A stretch of 64,000 nucleotides of DNA from Pristionchus mayeri (Eukaryota; Nematoda; Chromadorea; Rhabditida; Neodiplogasteridae), in contig BTRK01000006.1 in assembly GCA_036245805.1 (NCBI GenBank), positions 38,072,901-38,136,900 of the forward strand, read 5' to 3'. Positions within the stretch are counted from its first letter, which is position 1. Each line of letters starts with the position of its first letter. The notes under the pieces were generated by a model. It did not search any database, had not been told where the DNA came from, and saw only the letters and a list, made by a program, of their open reading frames with translations. Made by a program: the position numbers and the translations under genes. Shown here one piece after another: positions 21,501 to 33,981 of the stretch.

Positions 21501-24112
21501 AAGGAGGGGCCGGCGGGGTCAGAGTTGAGACTGATTGCTTTAGATAAGTGCATAAAGAGATTATGGATGGGACTCGTGTCCAATCACGATCTGGAGAGGG
21601 GGAAGCCTCTCTCTCTCTCTCCCTCTCCCATCCTCTCCTCCCTCCTCCCCCAGTCTTCCCTCCCTGGGGACATCCCAGCGGATCTCTATCTGTGATTCAT
21701 AGATATCATACCCTCTCCTTCTCCTCGTCCTTACCTCTCCTTCTTCCTCCTCTCCTCGATCCTCCTCCTCTCTTCATTATGTTAATCTGCAGCAACACTG
21801 CTTCAGTCCATTCCATCCTCACTTTACGTCCACCCATTAAGCAGGAGTTTTCCCCCTTTCCAGCACTGAATCTCGTCCTTTATGGCACGCGTACTCAAGT
21901 TCTAAATCGTGAATTGAATGAGTCCTGAATGGGCCCACCCCTCATCTTTCCACTCCGCGCTTCATTTTCGTCTTTTCTTTCGCGGGTCGAGAATATCTCC
22001 TCATACTGGTCACTTGGGTATTCTTTCCTTGTCTTTGCTGGGAGGCAAGATGCATTCTCGTATTATGAATTGCCTCCACCGACCGCTTTATCATTCATAT
22101 CTGCCCGGAATCTGTCGCCTTCTCCTTACAGTATCCCGCCCTTCCTCTCTATCACACCTTCTTCCCTACCGGTGGGGACGATGTCACTCAAAGTGCCAGT
22201 CATCTATCACACCTTTTCCCTGCCCGGATCTAGATGAGGGCCGAGATCGGGCTGTGTTCATAGACAGAGAGAGGGGACAACTTGTCCTCGGGTTACCTGG
22301 ATCGAACAAGGGAGGATCTCGTTACAAGGCAGTCGTTTCCGTGCCTGACTTTACTCATTCAGTCAGTCGAACTCTCGAAGTACAAACAATTATGCAGAGA
22401 CTTCCCCTCTCACGCAGTCTCAATCCCTTCCTTTCTCCGGCAATTTCGGCAACACTTGGACTCATAATCTCGCCACCTCCTCCTCCTCTTCATTCTCTTC
22501 CTCATACTTCCCTTCTCTTCTCGTTTGATTGAGAGAGTGATGTGGGATAATGATGAACGCCGCTCCACATGCGCCACTTTTACAACGGACTAAAATGCGG
22601 GAATCAAGCTCGCCTTGACCTACCGCAGCCCACAGTAGCCCTCTCATTTCACGACAGAAGCTTGTTGAAGGGTCGTTCCCATCATCCATTTCAGTCATTC
22701 TTCCCCGTTTTCTATCGGTCTTGCTCATCTCTCGGCCGAATCGCCCTTCCATTATAGCCCATCTGTCTCGTGTACTCGTTACATCATTTGTACCCCTCCT
22801 GTCCCTTCCCATCCTCCCCCTTTGCATCCATCCACACTGCTTATTAGTCTAAACGCGTACAGTATTCATCCCCATCCCCCTTGTGATTCATCCAATTTCT
22901 CACTTTGATTTCTCTTCAAGGTTGCTGTCGCGGTTCCCCCCTTTCGCTTCCTCTCAGTCATTACCACAAGACTCCGAGGCGGATAACAAAGTTGTTATAG
23001 GGATTAGGATCAGCAACACTGACCATCCATTCTCACTCCTCCCTGCTGCTCCCCCTTCCCGTCGCTTCTCTCCTCCCCTTCCCCACTTTCTCCCCCCTCT
23101 CTATCAGGTGGCAGTTGTTTCAGCGTCCGATCGACCCCTCTTCTACCTTCCATCGGATCTGATACCCTCCCCTCTCCTTCTCTACTCCCTCCCCCTCTCT
23201 CCCTTCTCTTTCCCTTCTGAGGACTTCACTTCAATCCGTAACAAAGCCAATTCCCGACTTCTCCTCTCCTCTCTCTCATCCTCTGATCATCTCCCATCCT
23301 CCTTCCTAGGCTATACAGTTTGTGTGTGCCCCTCTTTATCTGGGGCCAGAATGGTCAATGAAATACAGCTATGAGCATGGACATCTGTTGATAGAGAAAG
23401 GAGGACCTCCCCTCCCTCCTCTTCCTCCTCTTCCCAGTCGAAAGCAACGATCTCATCTCTGATTGACGCTTGACCGTCCACTCTCACCCTCTCAATTTCT
23501 TGCCTTCCTGACCTCCACCCGACTGTCTCCAATAACTGACTCGAGGGGACGAATCTGGCTTATCCACTCCATTTCCGTCTCCTCTTCCTCCTCCCTCATC
23601 CTTTCCTGTGTTTCCTCTGATTTCTCGATCGGTTCCCTGCATTCCCCTCAAGTTCGGCTTTCCTTTGTGCTGCTTCTCGGTCGCTCACTCGAAGTTATCC
23701 AACTTGACAGGCCTCACGCGATCTTCTCACTTCTCGCCCCTTCTTCGTCCCTCCATTGACTACTCTGAATGGAGAGCAGATAACCATCTACCCAGACATT
23801 GTTTCGTAGTGGATAATCCGGTCGTTGGCGAGTCCTCCCCTGACAGTTCCCCTCCCTCTCCCCCTCCTCCCCTCCCTCCACTCGATTGACATAACGGACA
23901 CCAGTCATTGCGAGGATGAGACCTTCGTTGATTGAGCATATTATGGAGTAGATGAGATTGAGAAGAGGGTGGGAGAGGAGGAGGGAGGAGGAGAGTGGGG
24001 ATGCGTCCCAGAATGCGTGTGACCACTGCTCTCTACTATTTTGAACATTCACCGTTTCGTGCATTCATTGTTTCGCGTGTTTCCCATCAATCCATCATTC
24101 ATTCACTCCTCT
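18560..24112. other. 5.5-kb intergenic region, strongly pyrimidine-rich on plus strand
   Basis: Between the starts of the divergent ShKT-mucin gene and the nephrin-like gene. No exon, tRNA or transposon end recognised. From about 19440 and especially 21600-23750 the plus strand is dominated by CT/CCT runs. The many open frames here on both strands are composition artefacts. The upstream control region of the nephrin-like gene must lie here. Confidence 0.55.
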
Positions 24113-24149
24113 CATTGCAGTCTTCTCCCCTGGTGATTTCCCCCTGAGG
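24113..24149 (+). promoter_or_regulatory. Likely spliced-leader acceptor and 5' UTR of the nephrin-like gene
   Basis: CATTGCAG ending at 24120, 29 nt before the ATG, preceded by a pyrimidine-rich tract and with no compatible upstream coding exon. This fits a trans-splice acceptor; an unseen 5' exon is the alternative. Confidence 0.5.
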
Positions 24150-27100
24150 ATGAGGAACTCACGGGGTTCCTCCACTCTTCTCCTCTTACTGCTCCTCTTC
24201 CCTCTCTCATTCTGCTCATTCCACGAAATTCCCCTCAACCAGAGCGTCCTGCTAGGAGAGGATGTGCTGTTCAAGTGCAGCGCCCAGAAGAACCCCAACA
24301 ACTACGAACTGTGAGCGATTTCCTTCGTTTTGGATCCCACTCGTTGGTTTCGGCCCATAAACCTCGAGATTCAGATATTCTCAATGGAGCATAAACACGG
24401 GTGCGCTCCTCGGATTCCATGACGCCGGTAAACTCGCCGGACACCAGGGAAGATATAGCTACCTCAAGGTGGGAGCTGCTATGAATCTGCAAACTTACAA
24501 CTTCTGCTAAAACTGTTACAATAATTACAAGAAACTGCAATGAGTTCCCATGCGAAATAACTGATGAGATTCTCCGATTAGTGACAATAAACATGACTTC
24601 GTGCACAGGAATCTCCCGAGGAGCTGCATCTGAAGATCGAGCGCGTCTCTCTCGAAGATGGCGGCAAGTTCGAGTGCCAGATGCTGCGACCGGGCGACGG
24701 ACCCTTCCGCGCTGCAGCCCACCTCAACGTCATCGGTGAGAAATGGAGCCAATCCTCGACATCAGCGACGTCCTTGCAGTGCCTCCTCGCTCCGTTCATT
24801 TCGTCAACTACCAAAAGGGCGGCGTCATCGAGATCAACGAGGAATCGCAGCTGAACATCACTTGCACGGCTCCCAACGCGAAGCCCGCGTCCAATCTCAT
24901 CTGGTGGGTACACTTCGTGGAGTTTTCAAGGTTGTGTTGCCTTTGGAGGGACAAAAGTGATAGAAATTGACAATTGCCCGTTCGGTGACTAAATTAGCTA
25001 TTTGCAGGTACATTAATGGGCAGCGTATCGAGGACGACATCGAGCGGTTCGAATCCTACAATCTGAACAAGACATCAACAGCGTACGCCTCATTGGTCTG
25101 GAAGCCACGGTGAGTCAGCCCTATGCAGAATGATTGAATGGACTGAGTCAGATATCCGTAGGGTTTTTTTCTTGTTGAATCTGCAATCTGTTGTACGATG
25201 AATCATCGCCGTTGCAGCAAGGAGGACGACGGAAAGGTGCTGACGTGCGAGGCGGCGCACTCCGCACGCGCCAGCAAGGACGAGCACCCACTCCGCGCCA
25301 ACATCTCCCTCTCCGTCCTCTGTATGTGATCCTGCCCTTTTCTCAGCCTTTTGCTCTCGCTTGCTCGATTTTTTGCGCTGCTGAGAAAGCACTCTCATTA
25401 CTCCAATTACACACTTGATTGATTCTCTTTGACCTTTTCTTTGCCCGTCCCCCAGGGATCCGACCCGTCCCCATCCCCTCCCCCCACATGCAAATCACGA
25501 TCGTGCCAAAGGCGCGCGCTTTGATCCTCCGACTGATGGACTGCCCCCCTTTGCTTCCACTCTCCGAAATGGGCCCCGTATCCACCTTTTCCTCCTTGGC
25601 GACAACTGTTGACTCCCCCTAGGAAAGGAGAAAACATTACACCAGTGCGCTTTCGACAAGGGGAGGAAGTGATCGGGAGTCTCGACAATCAATCGATTCA
25701 TGGGAACTTCCTGGCTTTATCAGCGGACATAGAAAATGGAGAAACTGATCAAAAATTGAACGAAAAGTGATGGAAACTTAGTAATTTCCTTGCAGATTCC
25801 TCAGACCGCCCGGAAGTCTCCGTATTGGGAGAGGAAACGAACGTGCGGGCAGGGGACAACGTGACGCTCATCTGCGTCGCTCGTGGTGGAAATCCGGCGC
25901 CGTCGGTGACCTGGCACATCAAGGACAAGACGATCGACAGCAGATACCACTTGGACGCTTCCTCGCAGGTACGAATTCGCTCTCCCGTTCCCCCTCCATC
26001 AGTCATTCGGTCACTCCCAGCAGATTGCGAAGCAGATTAGCCTCATTTGCGTACTTCATCCATCATATTCAGAGTGTAAGGAGGGAGACATGGAATTCGC
26101 GCTTTGATCCTCCTAGTATCTCTTCTCTCCACTAGAACAAGCGAGAGAGAGGGAGACATCCTGTCAGCTGTCTTTGGCTTGAGAAATTGCATTTTCGGGT
26201 TGTTGCTGACTCTCTCTCTCTCTCGCACTCAGTTGTCACCTTCCGGGACGAAAGAATGACTGGAAGAGTGGTGGTGACACATATCTCTCTCTTGGATAGT
26301 GCTCTCCCCTGCCATCCAGGAAGGTTCATTACGACCCCCTTCTCACTTATTCACACCTGTCTGGCCCCTGTGTGGGTCTCCGTTCCCCTTTGATCGGCCA
26401 AATGAAACCGCCAAGGGGGATTAGGTCGAGAGTTGATATTGGGGGCGGGGAGAGAATGGGAATGAATTGAGAGGCTGGGCATGAAAGTGGATTGTGAAGT
26501 GGGGAGGGGGGATTGCGTCGGGAGCAGATGGTAGATGCTGCACCTATCCGAATATTAGTGATTCGATTGGCGCATCGGACGGCTTATGGGAATCTCTTGA
26601 GGGAGAAGCACAAAGAGAAGACAAAAGAGGGAGAAGATAGGATGAGAGGCCGAAGAGGGCTCCCTTGAGAGATAAGAAAACGAATCGATGAAAGGGAGAG
26701 AGATTCCTCGTACTCCGGCCTGCTATCATCAGGGGTCAGACCGCAAAGCGGAATTCCGGATGAGTGGGTCCATCGTTGAGTCATCGTCGTTATTCCGTTG
26801 TTGTCCCCCCTCACTCCAATCTCTTGATGAGGGGGCACACGAACTCCAAGCGCGCGCAAGAGGCAACAGGAAACAGATGGTATATGTGCGAGATGTGATA
26901 TATCGAGGCTGTGTGTGTGTTGGATGTGTGGGCAGAGGAGGAATGCTGAAAGGGGACCGAACAGAGGCTTGTAATATGCAAAACACGGGCTAATGGTTGA
27001 TATATTCTGCAGGAGACTCGGAATGTTTACTCGTTCATCGCCGAGGCTGCCGACCATCTGGCATCGTACGAGTGTCGATCGCAGAACAGAGAGGGCGTCC

Positions 27101-30100
27101 CGGCTGTCACCAATCACATCAATATTAGAGTCGCCTGTGAGTCATAACGGCGGTTACGAGCACATCTTGATGAGTAATCATGTTGCAAATGAGAGCAATT
27201 GCAGTCCCTCCGACGGCTGTCGAAATCTTCGGAGAGCACAGCATTAAGGAGGGAGCAATAACATCAATCCAGTGCAGATCCAAGTGAGAAATGGTTGAAA
27301 AGAAGACTGAACTCTCTTCCGGGATGTCTGAGACTTTCGAGAATGTGGGCGAAGCATTGGCTAATTGGCTAATTGATGATTGATGAGGAGGAAACAGCGA
27401 GAGCTTGTTAGAATGGAGATTCTAGGGACGACCCGGGTATCGATCTCGCCCTAATAGGATGTTCCCAGGTAGCCCCTCTCTCTTCAGCTTAGCAGGTATC
27501 TCGTATCTCATAGTGTTTAAGATGGGGATAATCTGGTGACCCATAAGGGATGGATGGAGAAGGGAGAAGAACACCTGTGTCCCCAATCTTAGAGAAGAGA
27601 GGGAGTGAGGACTGTAATTTACGATATCCCGGATGGAAGAGAAAATGAGCGATTGGCATAAGACAGTCATTCAAAAAATGAGACCTGGACTTTATTTATT
27701 CTGTGGGTAGAAACTCCAATGCTCCAATCCAATTTAGTTTTGGGAAAGGTCACTTTCTGGAAACTTATTAATTATTTTATTGCACAAGTTCTAAATGGGG
27801 CAATCGTATCGTCATTGTCTCGACTGGTAGAGATGAGAAAAAATATGTGAAAGAATGGGAAAAATTTTTGAATTTCGAATTCTAACAAATTGCAGGCCCT
27901 CTAATCCTCCTTCTCGCATGTCGTGGCTCGTGAATGGCCATCCCGTGCCTGCCTCAGTGCAATCGGAGCACTCGCAGATCAACGGAGTTGTCTCCATCTC
28001 CAATCTCTCCCTCAACTCCAACGAGGTCCGCGTCCACATTATCAACGAGGTCACTAACGCTTCCTAACGCACGCTTTGCCTCGATTTCTCATCAGCTCTA
28101 CATTCGTATCACCTTCTTTTCATTTCATACACTCTCTCAATCGGTTGAACGCGTGAGGGTGTAGGAAAAGAATAGAAGTTTTGAAGCATCCCGAAGTCTT
28201 TTTTGTCAATAGCTTCAGCTCAAGAATCAGTTCAAAAATGCGGTTTTAGGTGCTCAACAGCAAGCACAAGATCGTCGTTGAGTGCGTCGCCAAGAACGAC
28301 GAGGGATCCACGAGTGGACAGCACGTCATCAAGATTCTCTGTGAGACCTTCCTTCCCTCTTGCCTCGACATAGCTGTCACAAAGTCCTTGCGCAATGTAC
28401 CACGGAAGTGATCACCTTGTCAATCAAACTGATCGAACACTCAATTAGTGAGAACATGTGTTCGGGAACGGCCTCAATATTATCTTTCTGGGACTAGCGA
28501 AAACATTTAAGTACCATCTTACTATTTGTATAATTTGAGAAAGGAGAAAATGAGTATGGTAATCATCTTGCAGCTCCTCCGATGCCTCCTCGGATCACGG
28601 GTCTCGAGGATTCTCTGCACACCGAAGGCGATCGAATCAATCTCACGTGCGAGGCCCACGGCGGAAATCCGCTGGCCGACATCACTTGGTACCGCGGCTT
28701 CGACAAGGTCAGTCCAATTCATTTCGAAATCCGAATCAACGACGAGATTCAGCGGTTCAAAAAGAAGGCGAAGTGGCACATCGTAAGTTGGCGAAATTGT
28801 AGTGCGTATCGTGATGGTGGTGTTGATGTCCCCCTTTTTGATGAGTGACAATGAGCAAAACTAATGTGCTCGTAATCAAATATGACTTCACCAAGCTATC
28901 AATTTGTGTAAATATTCATTTAAAAATACCATTTTTGCAGATTCCGGGTGCCCGCACGTCTGTCTCGGGCGAGTCCGTCATCTCGACAGTCACTCTCAAT
29001 CTCGATCGAGCGATGAACAATCAGCGCATCAAATGCGAAGCGATGAACACCGCACTCGACGAGCCCCTCCACGACTCAAAGCAGCTAGCCGTACTCTGTA
29101 AGTGCCTAGCTACAGTACCCCAAGAACCTGTCGTGATCTACCATATTTCATCGGCATCTCCCATGATTACCGTAACCTCAACTGCTTCACAGATCCGCCG
29201 CGTCGAGTTTCTATCCGCACTCCGGAGGGTAGTCAGAGACAGCAGCTCATTGCTGGGAAAGAGTCGCAGTTGCTGTGCTCTGCTCCCGGTTCGAATCCAC
29301 CCGCAGAGTTGCACTGGGAGTTCCAGCCGAATGGAGAGGCAATGCCCATCGTGTTGAGAGGAGAGACAACTATGAATGAAACGTAAGATTTTCTCTGATT
29401 CGATTTTTATAAATTTTACTGAAACGAATAGTTTATGCAACGATCATACATTTTCGAAAAAAATCAAAGGGTATTTGGCTTTTCAGTACTCGCGAGAGCG
29501 GCTTCACCGTCGAGAACGTTATCTCGTTCGTTCCCTCCGATAAGTACGACGGGACGCTCGTTCGATGCATCGCCTCGCATCCACTGTGGTCGATCACCAG
29601 GAATGTCACGCTGCCACTCAATGTCTACTGTGAGTTTTCATCAACTTTTTTTCCAGAAAAGAAATCTCACTGTTTTTCATTGACTGAGTAAGAATTCGTG
29701 ATATGCAGAAGGATTACTGTAATTACAGACGCTCCCCGTCTGCTCGTCGACTCGCCCATTTCCATCGTCATCGCTGAGGGCGACTCCTTCAAGGAGAATC
29801 TCACGATCCTCGCGAATCCTCCAGTCTCTGCCTGGAGATGGAGGAAGAACGGCATTCCATTCGACCAGAATGTTGGAGGAATCTTCACGAGCAGAGCGAT
29901 GCTCAGCGGACGACAGATCAAGGTAAAACGAAATTATCTATTGTTTGATACCGTAGTAAGTAACAGTAAAAATCAATCAAAATTATAAAAACCAAAGTGA
30001 AATGAGTTTCTAAAGTCACTATTTTGCAGGAAACAGACGCTGGAATGTATTCACTGTTCGCGGTGAACAACGTCGGTTCCGTGAACGTCACCTTCCACAT

Positions 30101-32847
30101 CACTGTCGAGTACGCAGCCAAGGTGCTGCAGATAACGTCGCCAGTGATCGCCGAACCAGGACAGGAGGTCATCCTAGAATGCGAGGTCGATGGAGTACCG
30201 AGGAAACCGAATATGGTCAAGTGGATGAGGAAGGGGCACGAGGTGAACACTATATTTGTACAACTTTATTTGCTTCAATTGTTACTCATATTTTTTCCTA
30301 TACAACTGAAACATACAAATCCATTTCTTGAAATTTGAGCAACCATTGTGAACTTGATACTTCAGATCGCTTCCGAGGTGCGTGGAGAAACGAAAGCAAC
30401 GCTGCGTATCACAGCCAATAGTGAGAGTACCGGAAAGTATTCATGTGTGGCCAACAATGGGATCGGAGAGCCATCGGAGTCAGCCGCGTACCTGCTGATG
30501 AAGACCGCACCACAGGTAAACATCAGACAACAGAGGAAAAAATGTTCACTTACTAACGTAATGTGAATATGAGATGATGAAGGGAGAGGCTCTGCTCCTT
30601 ATGATCTTGACGAATTAGGATAGATAGCGATAAATGTGGAAAAACTAAAATATTTTTTTCACAGATCAACCACATGCCCTCGCTTGCTCGGGGTGCCGGT
30701 CCTCTTGGTGGGAAGGCTAAACTTCGTTGTCGAGTTCACTCCGTGCCTGACGCCGAGTTCGCCTGGTACAGAGGCACTGAACTGATCAAGGGCAACTCCT
30801 CCAAGTTCTCCATGGCCACCCATCAACTGGATTACTCGACTTTCGAGGTATTTCTACCACTTCTCTATTTTTATATTTTTAAAGTGTATCTACGAGCTTA
30901 GCTTTTGTTAGAATAAACTCAAGAGTCTTGTTTCAGAGCACTCTGTGGGTGCACAACCTCGGCCCTGACGACTACTCTCGCGACGTCAAGTGCACTGCCT
31001 TCAATCGGATGGGCGAGGACCATATCGTGATCCCCGTGGGTCCTCTGGCGCCGCCCGAGACGCCCCTCCATCTCCACTCCACCAATTCGACGGCTGAGAC
31101 GATCGCCCTCTCGTGGACTCCCGGATTCGATGGAGGAGCAGATCAGACATTCGAAGTGCGATACAAGAGAGAGGGAGAGGACGCCATGTATGCAGTGAAC
31201 ACCACCCACTCGGTTAGTTTTCGGTAGTCTTTCTACATTTACAGTGAAACGTATTTCGGTCACTAATTCATATTTGGTGAAAAAATGAAACGCAATTTAT
31301 CGTGGAAAACAGAACAGAAGCCTCTCAAGTTCTCTCAAGTCGTTAAGTAGAAAGTAAATCAGTGTGCATAGAAGTTCGTAACCGTTGAACCTTGCAGCAC
31401 GTCCGTCTGGCGGGTCTCCTTCCTGCCTCCTCGTACATCTTCCAAGTGCGGGCGCATAACTCGCGCGGATTCTCCTCCGACTTCACTCGTCCGTCGCAGA
31501 TGTTCTCAACGTTGACGGAGGATGGAGTAGACATGACTGCCATCCACGCGGGGAAGAACTCACTGCTGAACACGAGGACGCTCACCTTCATCGTCGCTGC
31601 TATCGTCCTCCTCATCTTCGTCAACTTCGGCATCCTCTGCTGCTACCAGAGAAGACAGAGGAGGAAGAAGATACAGGGTCAGCACATCTTCATTCGTCAA
31701 TGCGTACATACAACATAAAAATTATCAGCGATAAATGTCAAGGTCATTTTCGGTTCATGATATTTTATGAGTATACTTTCTACTAAAAATTTCCCTATTT
31801 CAGAGAAGACGGAGATCATTCGCTCGTCGCAGAACGGATCGGATGGCGTGAGGCCAGTGCAGATGTACGGGACGATGAATGTGCTCGATGGAAGGCCGTC
31901 GAGTGGACAGACGACCATCAAGGAAGACCACGCAGGCAGTGATGATGACAGGAGTGTGCGGACTATGATAGTACGTTAAATTCTGATTTGTATAGCTTAT
32001 GAGCGAATATCCCTGAAGCGTTGTTCAAGGTTCTCATATTAGGATAAATAGCAGCATTCGTTGTGAAACTCACCTAAATTATCTTTTACGAAATTTCGCG
32101 TTATGGATTTTGGTAGTTGATGGTAGGCTTAGGCTCCCCCACAATATGAAATCCCGAACAACATCGAGGATGACTCAACTAGTGGTCACTCACCACAATT
32201 TGTGCAGGAAGTCAACCCAAACGGCTACATGCAACAGATCGATCCCGCTTTTTACGAGAGGAACTGCCTCGTGGATTACGAATTTGATCGTAAGTCGTAC
32301 TCTTTATCCCCGTTCCACTACAAAGGGCATGAGATGAATCACGCAAAAGTTCGGCATGATTTTTTTAGTTCGAGCCGATTCAAGATCATAATACACGTGT
32401 GATTTGATTTCAGCACGAGGGTACACATCTCGAGACGGGACTCTTCGGGGGACCTACTCCAATGTGCCCTACCCCGTAAGTTGCCGAGACTTCTTCCCGA
32501 CATTAAATAATCATTGCGCGTGGAGAGAAAGCGAGAGAGAAAAGTGCGCGAAAAATCCAGTCATCTGCATCCAATTGCCACCATAATAGCAGGGCAGAGA
32601 GCGAAATGCGATTTTTCGCATATCTCTATTCCGTAAATATCTCGAGAATACAAATGCTCCATTGTAGGAGCCCCCGCGAGAGGCGTCGTCAATCTACACG
32701 GGATCCCTCAACAGGCGGTACTCCAACAACAACAATTCCCTGTCGAATCAGGGCACTCCACAGCACATGCTCAGCACCTTCATCCAGCCGAATGGAGTGC
32801 GCGCAGGCCCTATCAGATATTCCCAATTAGACGGCGATCTCGTCTAA
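24150..32847 (+). CDS. syg-2: Nephrin/SYG-2-like immunoglobulin-superfamily adhesion receptor, 1289 aa
   Basis: Exons 24150-24310, 24375-24468, 24609-24735, 24780-24903, 25008-25109, 25218-25321, 25796-25968, 27013-27136, 27205-27283, 27896-28025, 28250-28340, 28574-28782, 28941-29097, 29193-29382, 29487-29629, 29729-29922, 30030-30242, 30366-30515, 30665-30847, 30937-31212, 31398-31677, 31804-31970, 32133-32289, 32414-32475, 32668-32847. All phases agree. Signal peptide about 1-23, nine Ig domains, FN3 at about 952-1050, TM about 1069-1090 ([20 protein letters not shown]), then a 200-aa tail rich in Tyr ending GDLV, a possible PDZ ligand. Nine Ig-FN3-TM and the first Ig (EDGGKFECQ) fit nephrin/Sns/SYG-2, which binds Kirre/SYG-1 across cells to place synapses. 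The seventh Ig lacks both canonical Cys. The stretch 28708-28752 (GTCAGT...TTCAG) could be a 45-nt intron, giving 1274 aa. The 28025 donor has an equivalent 24 nt later. Confidence 0.85.
25969..27012 (+). other. 1-kb intron within the third Ig domain of the nephrin-like gene
   Basis: Separates the two halves of the third Ig domain. No exon, RNA gene or transposon recognised; CT/GA-rich runs throughout. Confidence 0.5.
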
Positions 32848-33981
32848 CCCTCGCGTGATATCCTGTCATTCCTCCCTTCCTCCCCCCATCCTGCCATCCA
32901 CCTTCTCTTCCCCTCCCCCCTCCCCTCAACCCCCACCCTCTCACGATCATAACACTCTGTGATTCGTATGTTCATGCCCATCTCATTATTGTTATAGTGA
33001 CTAGAAGGGGAAGAGATGCTCTAACTGGATTTCCATCACTGATCGTGTATACTGTAGATGTGTCATGAAGCCTCGCAGTCCCATTTATGGCTTCTCATTC
33101 TCTTTATTTCTCTGTTATCTCCTCTTCCCTTTCGATACCCGCTCATTTCCCTCACCTCCCCTTTCTGCATCAACGGTGATCATTTCCACATCTCGTCTAG
33201 TTCCTCTTATCTCAGTCCGAGTTCTCTCATTGCCCCTCTCGTCATTCAAAGAGGATTTTGTTCCATTCGAAAGTCGGCCTGACAACTTTTGACTGATTGA
33301 ACTCCCCCCGTTCCAATAGGCATTATCTCCATCTCACTACACGGTTAATCTCGAATTTCCTCTCCGTTTTTCTTTGCCCGTCAGGAAATCGTCAATTATT
33401 TCGCCCGTTTTCTTGCATTCTCATAGAAATTTTTCGCAAAGTGCTCGAATAGATCTATCAATCTCAAATAAACATTACGAATAATTGGGGTGCCGTTCGA
33501 CTGGCTGATCTTTGTTCCCCTCCACGCAACTCCGGAAGCGGAAGGCACGACTGGCAGAGTCGAGCCAGATTGTTTCTTTGTCCTCTCAGTCTATATAAGA
33601 GCACGATAGGGATCACTATACCCGTCCAATTCAAAGTGCCTTCCTCTGCTGTTTCTATGGCAATTTTAGCGTACTGGGGGGAAAAGTAGTGGAAGAAGTG
33701 AGGAGAGGGAGAGTGACCACTCTCTCCAATTCCTCGACTCTCTCACTCCCCTTCTCCTTCCTCTCTCTTTCCTCTCCCAATCTCTGCCCCTCTACCTCTG
33801 ATATCCATGACACTCCTTATGTACTAATCTCTCCTCCTCAATTTCGCTTCCTCCTTGCCCTATCGATGCCCTTCGAATTGGAATCCCCTTCATCTCGTCA
33901 TTTTGCATCCCTTCAACGTAATCCTTGCAGATTCCGCCATATCCCCTAGTTCTTTCCCCTTTTTGCCATTGATGAGCTGAG
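32848..33981 (+). other. Pyrimidine-rich spacer and probable 3' UTR of the nephrin-like gene
   Basis: CT-rich throughout. AATAAA at 33467-33472 is the first clear poly(A) signal after the nephrin-like stop, implying a 3' UTR of about 620 nt if used. No exon recognised. The promoter of the next gene should be at the right end. Confidence 0.45.

Noticed and set aside
20933..23374. Long plus-strand frames (149, 204 and 163 codons) in the CT-rich spacer
   Set aside because: Composition-driven (Ser/Leu/Pro/Phe-rich), no domains, no splice partners, equal frames on the other strand.
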